A stretch of 64,000 bases of DNA, from positions 744,001-808,000 of the forward strand of contig NZ_JAPWKF010000007.1 in assembly GCF_028283685.1 (NCBI RefSeq), given 5' to 3'. Source of the DNA: Edaphobacter sp. Lineage in GTDB: Bacteria > Acidobacteriota > Terriglobia > Terriglobales > Acidobacteriaceae. The notes under the pieces were generated by a model that worked only from the letters and a program-made list of their open reading frames with translations, ran no database searches and was not told where the DNA came from. The position numbers and the translations under genes were made by a program. Positions within the stretch are counted from its first letter, which is position 1. The number at the start of each line of letters is the position of its first letter. Shown piece by piece: positions 34,863 to 44,590 of the stretch.

Positions 34863-36761
34863 TCAGGAGTGACGAGCCAGTACCTGGTCCATCATTTTTT
34901 TGAGGTGCGGCCGTGCCTTTTCGAGCGCCGTCTCGGCGTTGATGCCGTAGCGCAGGCGCAGGGACTCGACTTTGCCGTGCTCGATAAAGGCATCGGGCCA
35001 GCCGATGCGAACGACGGGAACGTTCAGCTCCAGCTCATTCAGCGCCTCCATCACGGCCGAACCGAAGCCACCGGCCAGCACATGATCTTCAAGCGTGACG
35101 ATAAGGCCGCAGCGTGAGCCGAAGTCAGACAGGCAGGCACGATCGATCGGCTTGGCGAAGCGCGGATTGATGACCGCGGCCGCAAAGCCCTCGTGCTCCA
35201 ACATCTCCTTGAGGCGCACTGCTTCGGGCAGCATCGCTCCGAGCCCAAGGATGGCGACATCGGCGCGTCCGGGATCGCTGATGATCTCGGCCTTGCCGAT
35301 CTCGAGCGCGACGGGCTGTGCCTTGGGCGTGGCGCCAGGCCCGGTACCGCGAGGGTAGCGGATAGCCGATGCGCCGGGATGCAACATGGCGGTGTACATC
35401 ATGTCCTGCAGCTCGTCCTCGTCCTTGGGCACCATGTGGATGAGGTTCGGGACGGAGCGCAGGTAGCTGATGTCGAAGAGGCCGTGGTGCGTGGGGCCGT
35501 CGTCGCCGCTGAGGCCACCACGGTCCATACAGAAGACAACTGGAAGATTCTGCAGCGCAACGTCGTGCACGATCTGATCGAAGGCCCGCTGCAGGAAGGT
35601 GGAGTAGATGGCGCAGAAGGGCTTGTATCCCTTGGTCGCCATACCTGCGGCGAAGATGACGGCGTGCTCTTCTGCAATACCAACGTCGAAGTAGCGCTTG
35701 GGGTGGTGCGGACGGAAGAGGTCGAGCGCCGTGCCGTTGGGCATAGCCGCCGTGATGGCGACAACCTTTTCATTGAGATTGGCCAGCTTGGTCAGGCTTT
35801 CCGCAAAGATCTCGGAGTAGGTCTTCTGCCCGGCCGACTTGGTCTCGCCCGACTCCGGATCGTAGGGCCCGAGGCCGTGGAACTTCTTCTGCTTCTCCAT
35901 CGCGGGCGGAAAGCCTTTGCCCTTTTGCGTGATGGCGTGGAGCACGACAGGCTTGTTCTGCTGCTTGAGAAACTTCAGGGTCTCGATCAGCAGCGGCAGG
36001 TTGTGGCCGTCGATGGGGCCGTAGTAACTGAGGCCGAACTCCTCGAAGAGCATGCCCGGGCCGATGAGTCCCTTGGCGGCCTCCTCGGCCTTGCGCACGA
36101 CGTGGCGGGCAGCCTTGCCACCGAACTTCTCGATCAGGCCAGCGGCCTTGTCGTGCAGGTTGGAGAAGGTCTCGTTGGCGGTGATCTTGTGGAAGTACTC
36201 TGCGATGGCGCCGACGTTCTTGTCGATGGACCAGTCGTTGTCGTTGAGGATGACGATCATGCGGCGCGTCTGCGCGGCGATGTTGTTCAGGGCTTCGAAC
36301 GAGATGCCGTTGGTAAACGCAGCATCGCCCGCCAGAGCGACGACGTGCTCGGTGCCGCCGGCAAGATCACGGGCCACGGCCATGCCGAGCGCGGCTGAGA
36401 GAGCTGTACCTGCATGCCCTGCACCGTAGCTGTCGTGGTCGCTCTCGGTGCGCAGCATGAAGCCGTTAAGGCCTTCGGGCTGGCGGATGGTGTGGAAGCG
36501 CTCTTCGCGGCCAGTCAGCAGCTTGTGCACGTAGGCCTGGTGGCTGACGTCGAAGACGAAGCTGTCCCTGGGAGTCTCAAAGACATAGTGCAGGGCGATG
36601 GTGAGTTCAACGACACCAAGATTAGGGCCAATATGCCCACCGGTCTTGGCGACGCCTGTGATGAGCCTCTCGCGAATCTCCTCAGCGAGACGTTCAAGCT
36701 CAACCATCGAGAGTCGTTTGACGTCCTCTGGCGACTTGATCTTTTCTAGAAACCCGTTCAT
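34863..36761 (-). CDS. dxs: 1-deoxy-D-xylulose-5-phosphate synthase
   Basis: First enzyme of the MEP isoprenoid pathway; condenses pyruvate and glyceraldehyde-3-phosphate using thiamine diphosphate. Visible are DVSHQAYVHKLLTGR, the TPP/Mg motif ALAGDAAFTNGISFEALNN with NDNDWSID, EEHAVIFAAGMA and FCMDRGGLSGDDGPTHHGLFD. 632 aa is normal. ATG at 36761 is preferred over GTG at 36767 because AGGA then lies 7 bases upstream. Isoprenoid output feeds the undecaprenyl carrier used by MraY/MurG, but no co-regulation is visible. Confidence 0.96.
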   Translation of the reverse strand: MNGFLEKIKSPEDVKRLSMVELERLAEEIRERLITGVAKTGGHIGPNLGVVELTIALHYVFETPRDSFVFDVSHQAYVHKLLTGREERFHTIRQPEGLNGFMLRTESDHDSYGAGHAGTALSAALGMAVARDLAGGTEHVVALAGDAAFTNGISFEALNNIAAQTRRMIVILNDNDWSIDKNVGAIAEYFHKITANETFSNLHDKAAGLIEKFGGKAARHVVRKAEEAAKGLIGPGMLFEEFGLSYYGPIDGHNLPLLIETLKFLKQQNKPVVLHAITQKGKGFPPAMEKQKKFHGLGPYDPESGETKSAGQKTYSEIFAESLTKLANLNEKVVAITAAMPNGTALDLFRPHHPKRYFDVGIAEEHAVIFAAGMATKGYKPFCAIYSTFLQRAFDQIVHDVALQNLPVVFCMDRGGLSGDDGPTHHGLFDISYLRSVPNLIHMVPKDEDELQDMMYTAMLHPGASAIRYPRGTGPGATPKAQPVALEIGKAEIISDPGRADVAILGLGAMLPEAVRLKEMLEHEGFAAAVINPRFAKPIDRACLSDFGSRCGLIVTLEDHVLAGGFGSAVMEALNELELNVPVVRIGWPDAFIEHGKVESLRLRYGINAETALEKARPHLKKMMDQVLARHS

Positions 36762-36947
36762 CTGCACATCCTGATACGGCGGCCTTGCCTACAAGAACTA
36801 CGAACCAACTTGACGCCAGAATTCTTCCGTCCCGGTCGTTATAGCCGTTAAGTATACCAACCATGGCTGCAGGTCTCGGTCCTGCGGCGACGGAGAGTGG
36901 GACGTTGGAGGTGCCCCGCTGGTAAGCAGTCCAGTTCCCGGAGAGCC

Positions 36948-37736
36948 CTAAATCTGCGAGTACGGCAGCGGACTGAGGACGAGATTGTCGACGTTGCTGA
37001 CGATCGCCTCAAAGTTATAGCGGGGATCGGAGGAGAGCTTCTTCCAGTCCGGATCGTCGACGAAGCGCTTCCAGCCCGCCTCCAGTGCCGCCGTGTCGGG
37101 AAAGGTCAGCATATAGGTCAGCTTAGGCAGGTTCGGACCGATCAGGCCGTCGGAGTAGAAGACCGCCTCGCAGCCAGCCTTCTTGAAGAAGGCAAACTCG
37201 CCGTGATGAAACATCTCCACCTTGCGGACGTGGTCGCCGTAGGTCGGGCTCTCATAGGTCCGTAGCTGGAAAATCCGCTTTGTTTTCTGTGCAGTAGCGG
37301 TAGGGATGGCAAGTTTCGGCCAGCCTTCGAAGGCCTTATAGAGCGTGCTCTCCACCCGCTCAAAGGGCGGCTCCTTCGCCGATGAGGTCCAGAAGGGCTC
37401 GGCCAGTTTCAAGAATTCGCTGTCGGCAGCGAGCAGCAGGTCAAGATCGACGATGGTCTCGAGCTTCGATCCGGGAATCAGGACATAGTAGGTCGGCGTC
37501 TGCGGGCCGATGTCGACGCGGAAGACACCGATGGGCGAGAGCCCCATGCGGTTGGCTGCGGGAATGAAGGCGTTGGCGAAGAACTGGTCGGCCGCCTTCG
37601 TCTGGGGTCCGCTGCGAAAGCTGTAGCGGCGCAGCTGGTAGTACTCGTGCGAGGCAGAAGGCTGGGCCTGAAGCTCAGGGGTCATGGTGGCGGCAGAGGT
37701 CGCAAGCGCGGCCTTAAGGAAGTTCCTTCGTTGCAC
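36948..37736 (-). CDS. NIPSNAP family protein with Tat-type signal
   Basis: A protein of about 262 aa with a Tat signal (RRNFLKAALATSAATM) at its very start and two NIPSNAP-like ferredoxin-fold repeats (YQLRRYSFRSGP near the N-terminus, FQLRTYESPTYG in the second half). Bacterial members are secreted and of unknown function. GTG at 37736 is chosen because AGGAG lies 7 bases upstream and the Tat motif then begins at residue 3. It appears to be a single gene. Confidence 0.8.
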   Translation of the reverse strand: MQRRNFLKAALATSAATMTPELQAQPSASHEYYQLRRYSFRSGPQTKAADQFFANAFIPAANRMGLSPIGVFRVDIGPQTPTYYVLIPGSKLETIVDLDLLLAADSEFLKLAEPFWTSSAKEPPFERVESTLYKAFEGWPKLAIPTATAQKTKRIFQLRTYESPTYGDHVRKVEMFHHGEFAFFKKAGCEAVFYSDGLIGPNLPKLTYMLTFPDTAALEAGWKRFVDDPDWKKLSSDPRYNFEAIVSNVDNLVLSPLPYSQI

Positions 37737-37789
37737 GGAGAGTCTCCTGGGCACAAATGAAAGGCGCAGCAAGTCTAGCAATCGAGAGG

Positions 37790-39196
37790 CTATTCGGCCA
37801 TACCCTCTATGACGGTCTCGCTGATGGGCTCAAGCCCGAACTCGCCCTCCCACCGCGCCACGACGGCAGAGGCCAGGCAGTTGCCGACCACATTCACCGT
37901 GGTGCGGGCCATGTCGGCGAGGGCGTCGACCCCTAGCAGAACGAAGATCGGCTCGGTCGGCAGGCTGAAGGTCGCAGCGGTCGCAAGCAGAACCACCAGC
38001 GTAGCCCGGGGAACGCCCGCGACCCCCTTGCTGGTGAGCATCAGCGTTCCCATCAGCAGGATCTGCTGGGTCAGCGAGAAGTGCATACCTGCTGCCTGGA
38101 CGACAAAGATGCTGGCAGCAGCAAGATAGAGCGTCGAGCCGTCGAGGTTGAAGCTGTAACCAGCGGGAATGACAAAGGCCACGATGCGGCGCGGCACGCC
38201 GAGCGCCTCCATCGCCTCCATCGCCCGAGGAAGCGCGGCCTCGCTGCTGGCGGTCGCAAAGGCGATGGTTGCAGGCCCTGCGACCGCCGCTATAAAGCGA
38301 CGGATCGGGACACCGGTAAAGAACGCGACCGGCAGCAGCACGAACAATCCAAAGGCGAGCAGCGCGCCGTACACGGTCAGAAGCAGCTTGCCAAGGTTGA
38401 GGAGCACGCCAAGCCCCATGTGTCCAACGGTAAAGGCCATGGCCGCTCCGACACCGACAGGCGCGACGTACATGACCACGTTGGTGAAACGGAACATCAC
38501 CTCGCTGAGGCTCTCGCACAACGCGAGCACGGGGGCGCGGCGGCTCTCGCTAAGACCGGCCAGGGCGATGCCAAAGAGCACGGCAAAGACGGCTACCTGC
38601 AGGATCTGCCCTTCAGCGATGGACTTGGCGATATTTTCGGGAACGACGTGAATGAGGAAGTCCTGCCAGTGGGCAGCAGGCGGAGAAGCGTGCGGCACGT
38701 CTGCCGAGACCGCGACGCTGGTCGGAAGGGTGAGGCCAACGCCGGCACGGCTGAGGTTGATGGCGGTCAGTCCAACGACCAGGGCGAGCGTGGTGAGCAC
38801 CTCGAAGTAGATGAGGCTCTTAAGTCCCATCCGGCCGACGCTCTTTAGATCGCCATGCCCGGCGATGCCGGTGATGAGCGTGGCGAGGATGAGGGGGGCA
38901 ACGATGGTCTTGATGAGGCGCAGGAAGATGTCGCTCAGGAAGCGCAGCGAGACGGCAAAGGCAGGGGCGTCAAAGCCAAGCTCCGCTCCGGCCAGCATCG
39001 CGAAGAAGATCCAGGGCGTCAGTGAGCGGCGCCTGATAGCCCATGCAGCCATGGCGAGCAGACCCAGCCAGCGCAGCACCACGGCGGCGTGCGAGCCGCT
39101 GTCGGTAAAGATAGCGAGCAGAACGCCGGCAACAAGCAGCAGGGCGGCGACTCCGATCAGGGTGCGTTGCGATAGTGGGAGGCTCACTTCGCGCAA
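37790..39196 (-). CDS. Dicarboxylate/amino acid:cation symporter (DAACS family)
   Basis: A 468-aa polytopic inner-membrane carrier of the GltP/DctA fold. Family signatures include LRLIKTIVAPLILATLITGI, the serine-rich hairpin ATASSEAALPRAMEAME, GYSFNLDGSTLYL (cation site) and the SKGVAGVPRATLVVL loop. It takes up C4-dicarboxylates or glutamate/aspartate with Na+ or H+. The start is uncertain: TTG 39196 or GTG 39187, neither with a clear Shine-Dalgarno. A duplicated 10-base motif lies just upstream. Confidence 0.88.
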   Translation of the reverse strand: MREVSLPLSQRTLIGVAALLLVAGVLLAIFTDSGSHAAVVLRWLGLLAMAAWAIRRRSLTPWIFFAMLAGAELGFDAPAFAVSLRFLSDIFLRLIKTIVAPLILATLITGIAGHGDLKSVGRMGLKSLIYFEVLTTLALVVGLTAINLSRAGVGLTLPTSVAVSADVPHASPPAAHWQDFLIHVVPENIAKSIAEGQILQVAVFAVLFGIALAGLSESRRAPVLALCESLSEVMFRFTNVVMYVAPVGVGAAMAFTVGHMGLGVLLNLGKLLLTVYGALLAFGLFVLLPVAFFTGVPIRRFIAAVAGPATIAFATASSEAALPRAMEAMEALGVPRRIVAFVIPAGYSFNLDGSTLYLAAASIFVVQAAGMHFSLTQQILLMGTLMLTSKGVAGVPRATLVVLLATAATFSLPTEPIFVLLGVDALADMARTTVNVVGNCLASAVVARWEGEFGLEPISETVIEGMAE

Positions 39197-39204
39197 GCAT
39201 ATCA

Positions 39205-39235
39205 GTAACGTGACGATGGAACTCCGTAACGTGAC
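39205..39235 (-). promoter_or_regulatory. Direct repeat upstream of the symporter gene
   Basis: GTAACGTGAC occurs at 39205-39214 and 39226-39235, a 21-base period (two helical turns), starting 9 bases before the proposed start. It could be an operator for a dimeric regulator. No regulator gene is adjacent. Confidence 0.4.
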
Positions 39236-39457
39236 CCTGAGGTGGAATGTCTGCGGGCAGAACAGTTTCCCTCAGGCGATCCACAGCATTTCCAGCGGTA
39301 GAAATGGGGTATAAAGGGCTTTCCACTCTATCTGATGAGAGTGAGACTCCAGTCCCTCCCTGGGACCCATCTAAGTAGAGAGCTCCGTCCGATAACGAGA
39401 TGCGCGGAACCCCATCCGCTACTGTTCGTCACGGAGTCTTCGAACTTCGAGGATGAC

Positions 39458-40033
39458 ATGTATAAGCTGCAGAAAATAATGCTTTTCCCTGCCTGTGCTC
39501 TGTTGTGCGCGATGACGGCTCGTCCAATGCTGGCGCAGATTCCATCGGCACAGACTTCGCTGGATGGGCTCACGCAAAAGCCGACGCCTGTAAGTCCGCT
39601 CACCAATCCGATGCTCTCTGATGGCGCGATTCAGCTGATTGAACTTGAAAGCAAGTTTGCACAGGACGTTGCGAAGGGTGGAGGAAAGGCATTTGCCAAC
39701 TGGTTTGCCGACGATGCCGTAACGCTAAACAACGGTCAGCCTGTAGTCCACGGCAAACTGGCCATCGCCGCGAAGGCGAACTGGGACCCCAAGGAGTACC
39801 AGCTGAGCTGGACGCCGGAGGGAGCGCAGATGGGCTCCTCCAACGACATGGGTTTTACCTGGGGCCACTATGAGGGCAGGTCCAAGGACAAAAACGGTCA
39901 AGCCGTGACCATCGCCGGCCGTTACATCACGATATGGAAGAAGATGCCGGACGGAGAGTGGAAAGTCGTCATGGATGCGAGTGCGAACGAGCCCCCCGCA
40001 GCGGGCGAATGCTGTGTGGTTCCAAAACCTTAG
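39458..40033 (+). CDS. Secreted SnoaL/DUF4440-like protein
   Basis: A 191-aa protein with a signal peptide (MYKLQKIMLFPACALLCAMT to about PMLAQ) followed by a cystatin-like NTF2 fold. The core includes IELESKFAQDVAKGGGKAFANWFADDAVTLNNGQPVVHGK, split here only by description, and ends in RYITIWKKMPDGEWKV. That pattern fits DUF4440/SnoaL-like proteins, often ligand-binding or of unknown role. ATG 39458 is preceded by GAGGAT. It lies 65 bases upstream of a histidine kinase gene, with a hairpin between. Confidence 0.78.
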   Translation: MYKLQKIMLFPACALLCAMTARPMLAQIPSAQTSLDGLTQKPTPVSPLTNPMLSDGAIQLIELESKFAQDVAKGGGKAFANWFADDAVTLNNGQPVVHGKLAIAAKANWDPKEYQLSWTPEGAQMGSSNDMGFTWGHYEGRSKDKNGQAVTIAGRYITIWKKMPDGEWKVVMDASANEPPAAGECCVVPKP

Positions 40034-40034
40034 G

Positions 40035-40070
40035 CCCGCCGCTACACCTAAAGTAGCAGTGCGGGGCGGG
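40035..40070 (+). other. Hairpin between the SnoaL-like gene and the histidine kinase
   Basis: Outer stem CCCGCC/GGCGGG (40035-40040, 40065-40070) and inner stem GCTAC/GTAGC (40041-40045, 40053-40057) with a 7-base bulge. There is no T tract. It could be a weak terminator. Confidence 0.35.
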
Positions 40071-40098
40071 AAAGCAACTCCTACCATCGGATTGGACG

Positions 40099-42495
40099 AT
40101 GAACGCTCTTTCAGTCAAAGACGAAGCGCTTCGAATGCAGGCTCTCGAGCAATACGAAGTGGTCAATCCGGCGACGGATCCCGTTCTTGACGAGATCGTT
40201 CGTCTTGCTGCCCAGCTGTGCGATACACCGGTAGCTGTCGTGTGCCTGGTGACGCAGGACCGGCTGCTGCTGAAGGCGCGTTTTGGCGTTGAGGTCCCTG
40301 AGGTCTCCCTGGGAAGCCTGCCCTGCGAGACGACCATCCAGGGAGACAGCGTCTATGAGCTGACCGAAGCTCGTCTGCACCCGGACTTCATGCCGGACGG
40401 CATCGTGCTGGATCGCCGACTCTATCGCTTCTATGCCGGAGCTCCACTGGCCACGCCGGGCGGCATCAACATCGGCACGATCTCTGTACTGGACCACGGT
40501 CCACGGCAGCTGTCTGCTGCGCAGACCGATGCGTTGGCTGTCCTGGGCAGGCAGGTGATTACACGGCTGGAGTTGAACGGACGTATCCGGCAGATGGATC
40601 GCGATGCGCGATCGCAGCGCAGGATCGAATCGGCGTTGACGGTAGAGCGCAACTTTGTCTCCGCGGTTCTGGACACGGTGGGCGCACTGGTGGCTGTCTT
40701 CGATACCGCGGGACGGATCGTTCGCTTTAACCGGGCCTGCGAGATGGCCTCCGGCTACGACTTTGCCACCCTTGTGGGGCGCTATCCGTGGGACCGGCTG
40801 ATTCCCCGCCACGAGATCCCCGAAGCTATTGAAACCTTCGAGCGCCTACGCAGTGGACCCTTTCCGGCCGTCTTTGAGAACCACTGGCTGAGCCGCGACG
40901 GAAGCATCCGGCGTATTGCCTGGTCGGCGACGGCGCTGAAGGATGCGCAGGACCAGGTGACGTTCCTCATCGCGACGGGCATCGACGTGACGACACAGCG
41001 TGCCGCCGAGCTGACGCTGCGCGAGAGCGAGGCACGCTACCGCCAGCTGGTCGAAGGCTCGCTGGGCATGGTGTTTACGCATGACATGCGGGGCCGCCTC
41101 TTGTCGGTCAACATCCACGGCGCCTCCACAATCGGGCGCACCGTGGAGGATATGGTCGGCACTCCCCTGGCGAGATTTGTACCTGCAGATCGGCGTATGG
41201 CGATCGACGACTACCTCAAGTCCATCGCCGACTCGGGCGAGGCGCAGGGCATGCTGTATCTGGAGCATACCGACGGCGAGACGAAGGTGATCGCCTATCG
41301 CAACAAGCTGATTAATTCTCCCGGACGGACGCCTTATGTTCTGGGGTTCGGCGTCGACATCACCGAGCAGGTTCGCGCCGAGGGGCGGCTGAGGACTTTG
41401 ACCACGCAGTCGGATTCCATCCTGGAGTCAGTCGGCGATGGCATCTACTGCATCGATCTCGATGGACAGGTCACGGTAGTAAACGCCGCCGCCGCGCAGA
41501 TGCTGGGCTATCGACAGGAGGAGATCCTGGGCCGCGTGATGCACAACCTGATCCACCACACGCGGACTGACGGCTCGCCGTATGAGCACGAAGAGTCGCC
41601 GATCTGGAAGAGCATAGCGAACTTTGGAACCGCTCGGGTGGCCGGCGAGATCTTCTGGCGCAAGGACGGGACCAGCTTCCCCGTCGAGTACGTCGCACGC
41701 CCCTTGATCGACACAAATTCGAGCGAAAGCGGCGAAGCTCGCGCCATCGGAGTGGTCGTGGCATTCACCGATACGACGGAGCGCAGGGCTCTGGACCGGA
41801 TGAAGGACGAGTTCATCTCGACGGTCTCTCATGAGCTGAGAACGCCTTTGACATCGCTGCGCGGCGCGCTTGGCCTGCTGGCCGGTGGGGCCCTGGATGC
41901 GCGGCCGGAGAAGGCGCGGCAGATGCTCGATATTGCGATCAACAACACGGATCGCCTGGTAAGGCTGGTCAACGACATCCTGGACCTGGAGCGCATCTCG
42001 AGCGGCAAGAGCGAGCTGCACTCCACCGTTATCTCGGCAGAGGATCTCCTGCTGCGGGCCGTCAGCAAGCAGCAGACGCGTTCGCCACGGCCAAGCGCAA
42101 GGTTTTACAGCGATGCCAACGGAGTCACCGTCTGGGCCGATCCTGACCGCATCCTGCAGGTACTGGACAACCTGCTTTCGAACGCCATCAAGTTCTCTCC
42201 TCCGGGTGGGGAGATCTACCTGACGGCACGCAATCTGGACGATTATGAGGCGCTGTTCGCGGTCAGCGACAAAGGCCCCGGCATCGCGGAAGACAAGCTG
42301 GAGCACATCTTCGACCGCTTTCAGCAGGGCGATGCGTCAGACACACGCACGATGGGAGGAACCGGCCTGGGGTTGGCAATCTGCCGCAGCATCGTCAACC
42401 AGCACGGCGGCCGCATCTGGGCCAGCAGCACGCCCGGCAAGGGCACGACCTTCCACTTCACGCTGCAAACCAGGCCGCGGACCAATCTACGATAG
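40099..42495 (+). CDS. Soluble GAF-PAS-PAS-PAS sensor histidine kinase
   Basis: A 798-aa kinase with no membrane span, so it is likely cytoplasmic. Order: GAF domain (about 25-170), PAS (about 190-310), PAS (about 315-435), PAS (about 440-560), HisKA with phospho-acceptor His578 in STVSHELRTPLTSL, and an HATPase domain with N box DNLLSNAIKFSP, G1 SDKGPGIAEDKLE and G2 GGTGLGLAICRSI. There is no receiver domain and no adjacent response regulator, so its partner is unknown. The stop codon lies at the edge of a strong hairpin shared with acs. Confidence 0.9.
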   Translation: MNALSVKDEALRMQALEQYEVVNPATDPVLDEIVRLAAQLCDTPVAVVCLVTQDRLLLKARFGVEVPEVSLGSLPCETTIQGDSVYELTEARLHPDFMPDGIVLDRRLYRFYAGAPLATPGGINIGTISVLDHGPRQLSAAQTDALAVLGRQVITRLELNGRIRQMDRDARSQRRIESALTVERNFVSAVLDTVGALVAVFDTAGRIVRFNRACEMASGYDFATLVGRYPWDRLIPRHEIPEAIETFERLRSGPFPAVFENHWLSRDGSIRRIAWSATALKDAQDQVTFLIATGIDVTTQRAAELTLRESEARYRQLVEGSLGMVFTHDMRGRLLSVNIHGASTIGRTVEDMVGTPLARFVPADRRMAIDDYLKSIADSGEAQGMLYLEHTDGETKVIAYRNKLINSPGRTPYVLGFGVDITEQVRAEGRLRTLTTQSDSILESVGDGIYCIDLDGQVTVVNAAAAQMLGYRQEEILGRVMHNLIHHTRTDGSPYEHEESPIWKSIANFGTARVAGEIFWRKDGTSFPVEYVARPLIDTNSSESGEARAIGVVVAFTDTTERRALDRMKDEFISTVSHELRTPLTSLRGALGLLAGGALDARPEKARQMLDIAINNTDRLVRLVNDILDLERISSGKSELHSTVISAEDLLLRAVSKQQTRSPRPSARFYSDANGVTVWADPDRILQVLDNLLSNAIKFSPPGGEIYLTARNLDDYEALFAVSDKGPGIAEDKLEHIFDRFQQGDASDTRTMGGTGLGLAICRSIVNQHGGRIWASSTPGKGTTFHFTLQTRPRTNLR

Positions 42496-42506
42496 TCCGC
42501 GGCCTG
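42471..42506. terminator. Hairpin between the convergent histidine kinase and acs genes
   Basis: A perfect 12-bp stem CAGGCCGCGGAC/GTCCGCGGCCTG (42471-42482 and 42495-42506) with a 12-base loop. It overlaps the kinase stop codon. No T tract follows; it probably acts on both strands. Confidence 0.55.
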
Positions 42507-42516
42507 ATCGCTCAGT

Positions 42517-44493
42517 CTATTCGTCGTTCTCGCGCAGCTTGGCGATGACGGCGAAGTCTTCGAGGGTGGTCGTGTCGCCCTTCACATCACCCGTCGTGGC
42601 AAGTTCGCGAAGAAGGCGGCGCATGATCTTGCCGCTGCGGGTCTTGGGCAGAGCGTCGGTGAACCGTACATCGTCAGGACGTGCCAGCGCTCCGATCTCC
42701 TTGGCCACCCACTGGCGGATCTCCTGCTTCAGCTCCTCTGAGACTTTTTGGCCGTGTTCCAGCGTGACAAAGGCGCAGATGGCCTGTCCCTTGAGATCGT
42801 CGGGGCGACCAACGACGGCAGCCTCCGCGACCTTGGGATGAGCGACGAGTGCAGACTCGACCTCCATGGTTCCAAGGCGGTGGCCGCTGACGTTGAGCAC
42901 GTCGTCGACCCGGCCCATGAGCCAGTAGTAGCCATCACTGTCGCAACGTGCACCGTCGCCCGTGAAATAACTGCCGGGGACCTCGGTGAAGTAGGCTTCG
43001 CGGTAGCGCTCGGCGTTGCCGTAGACCGTGCGAGCGAGCGAGGGCCACGGCGTGCGGAAGACGAGCAGGCCACCCTGGCCGTTGGGCACGGGCTCTCCCT
43101 CTTTTGTAACCACTTCAGGAACAATGCCAAAGAAGGGCCGCGTGGCGGATCCGGGCTTGGTCGCGACAGCCCCGGGAATGGGCGCGATCATGATAGCCCC
43201 GGTCTCGGTCTGCCAGAAGGTATCGACGATGGGGCAGCGCTCCTTACCGATCTCGCGGTGGAACCACATCCATGCCTCGGGATTGATGGGTTCGCCGACG
43301 GTACCGAGCAGGCGCAGCGAGTCGAGCGAGTGCTTGCGGACCCAGTCGACGCCACACTTGGTGAAGAAGCGGATGGCCGTGGGAGCGGTGTAGAAGATGG
43401 TGACCTTGTGCGCGTCGATGATCTTCCAGAAACGGTCGTTCTCGGGGAAGTTAGGCGCGCCCTCGTACATGACGACGGTCGCTCCATTCTGCAGCGGCCC
43501 GTAGACGACGTAGCTGTGGCCGGTAACCCAGCCGATGTCGGCCGAGCACCAGTACACATCGTCATCGTGCAGATCGAAGATGTATTTCGAGGTGAGATAA
43601 GTCTGCACGGAGTAGCCGCCGGTCGTGTGCAGCAGCCCCTTGGGCTTGCCGGTGGTCCCTGAGGTGTAGAGCAGGTAGAGCGGATCTTCCGCATCCATCG
43701 GCTCTGCGGGGCAGTCCGGCGCGGCCTTCTGCATGGCGTCGTGCCACCAGATGTCGCGGCCTTCGGTCATCGGGACTTCGGTGTTGCCGCGCTTGAAGAC
43801 GACAACGTTCTGGACCGTGGGGCACTGCTTCAGCGCTTCGTCGACGGTGCGCTTGAGGGGAACCTCGGTGCCACGGCGATAGGAGATGTCCTGCGTGATG
43901 ATGGCGAGGCAGGCGGAGTCGTTGACGCGGTCGACGATAGCGTGTGCGGCAAAGCCTCCGAAGACAACCGAGTGCACGGCGCCGATGCGGGCGCAGGCGA
44001 GCAGCGCGATGGCCAGCTCGGGACACATACCCATGTACACGGCAACGCGGTCGCCCTTACGGATGCCGATTCCCTTGAGCACATTGGCGAAGCGCTGGAC
44101 CTCGGCATGCAGTTCGCCGTAGGTGATCTTGCGGACCTCGCCGGGTTCGCCCTCCCAGAGCAGAGCGACCTTGTCGCGACGCGAGCCGAGTGCGTGGCGA
44201 TCGACGCAGTTGTGCGCCATGTTGAGCTTGCCATCCACGAACCACTTCGCGCCATGGGCAGAACCATCGGGGCCGGTCTCGAGGACACGCGACCAGGGGG
44301 TGAACCAGTCAAGCTCCGAGGCGGCCTCGGCCCAGAACTCTTCAGGCTGCTCGACGCTGCGGCGGTACATGGCCTCATATTGCTCGAGGCTTTTAATGTG
44401 CGCCTTCTCGCTGAACGCGGCCGATGGTTCGAATGAACGGTTCTCTCTGAGGCTTGAGCTCAGATTGGCTTTCGTCTCTACACTTACAGTCAC
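42517..44493 (-). CDS. acs: Acetyl-CoA synthetase (AMP-forming)
   Basis: Converts acetate, ATP and CoA to acetyl-CoA. The adenylate motif [43 protein letters not shown]-like [15 protein letters not shown] and the C-terminal [15 protein letters not shown] are present. The Lys in SGKIMRR is the site usually controlled by acetylation. 658 aa is standard. It starts with GTG; GAGGGG lies 7 bases upstream. Confidence 0.96.
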   Translation of the reverse strand: MTVSVETKANLSSSLRENRSFEPSAAFSEKAHIKSLEQYEAMYRRSVEQPEEFWAEAASELDWFTPWSRVLETGPDGSAHGAKWFVDGKLNMAHNCVDRHALGSRRDKVALLWEGEPGEVRKITYGELHAEVQRFANVLKGIGIRKGDRVAVYMGMCPELAIALLACARIGAVHSVVFGGFAAHAIVDRVNDSACLAIITQDISYRRGTEVPLKRTVDEALKQCPTVQNVVVFKRGNTEVPMTEGRDIWWHDAMQKAAPDCPAEPMDAEDPLYLLYTSGTTGKPKGLLHTTGGYSVQTYLTSKYIFDLHDDDVYWCSADIGWVTGHSYVVYGPLQNGATVVMYEGAPNFPENDRFWKIIDAHKVTIFYTAPTAIRFFTKCGVDWVRKHSLDSLRLLGTVGEPINPEAWMWFHREIGKERCPIVDTFWQTETGAIMIAPIPGAVATKPGSATRPFFGIVPEVVTKEGEPVPNGQGGLLVFRTPWPSLARTVYGNAERYREAYFTEVPGSYFTGDGARCDSDGYYWLMGRVDDVLNVSGHRLGTMEVESALVAHPKVAEAAVVGRPDDLKGQAICAFVTLEHGQKVSEELKQEIRQWVAKEIGALARPDDVRFTDALPKTRSGKIMRRLLRELATTGDVKGDTTTLEDFAVIAKLRENDE

Positions 44494-44590
44494 TTCCCTG
44501 CCCCTCCGTGATGTGCCAACTACGTTACGCCACCGATCGCACGACCGGCAACGGCGGCGAGGTTTTGGGGCCTAAAACAGGTCTTTTGTC

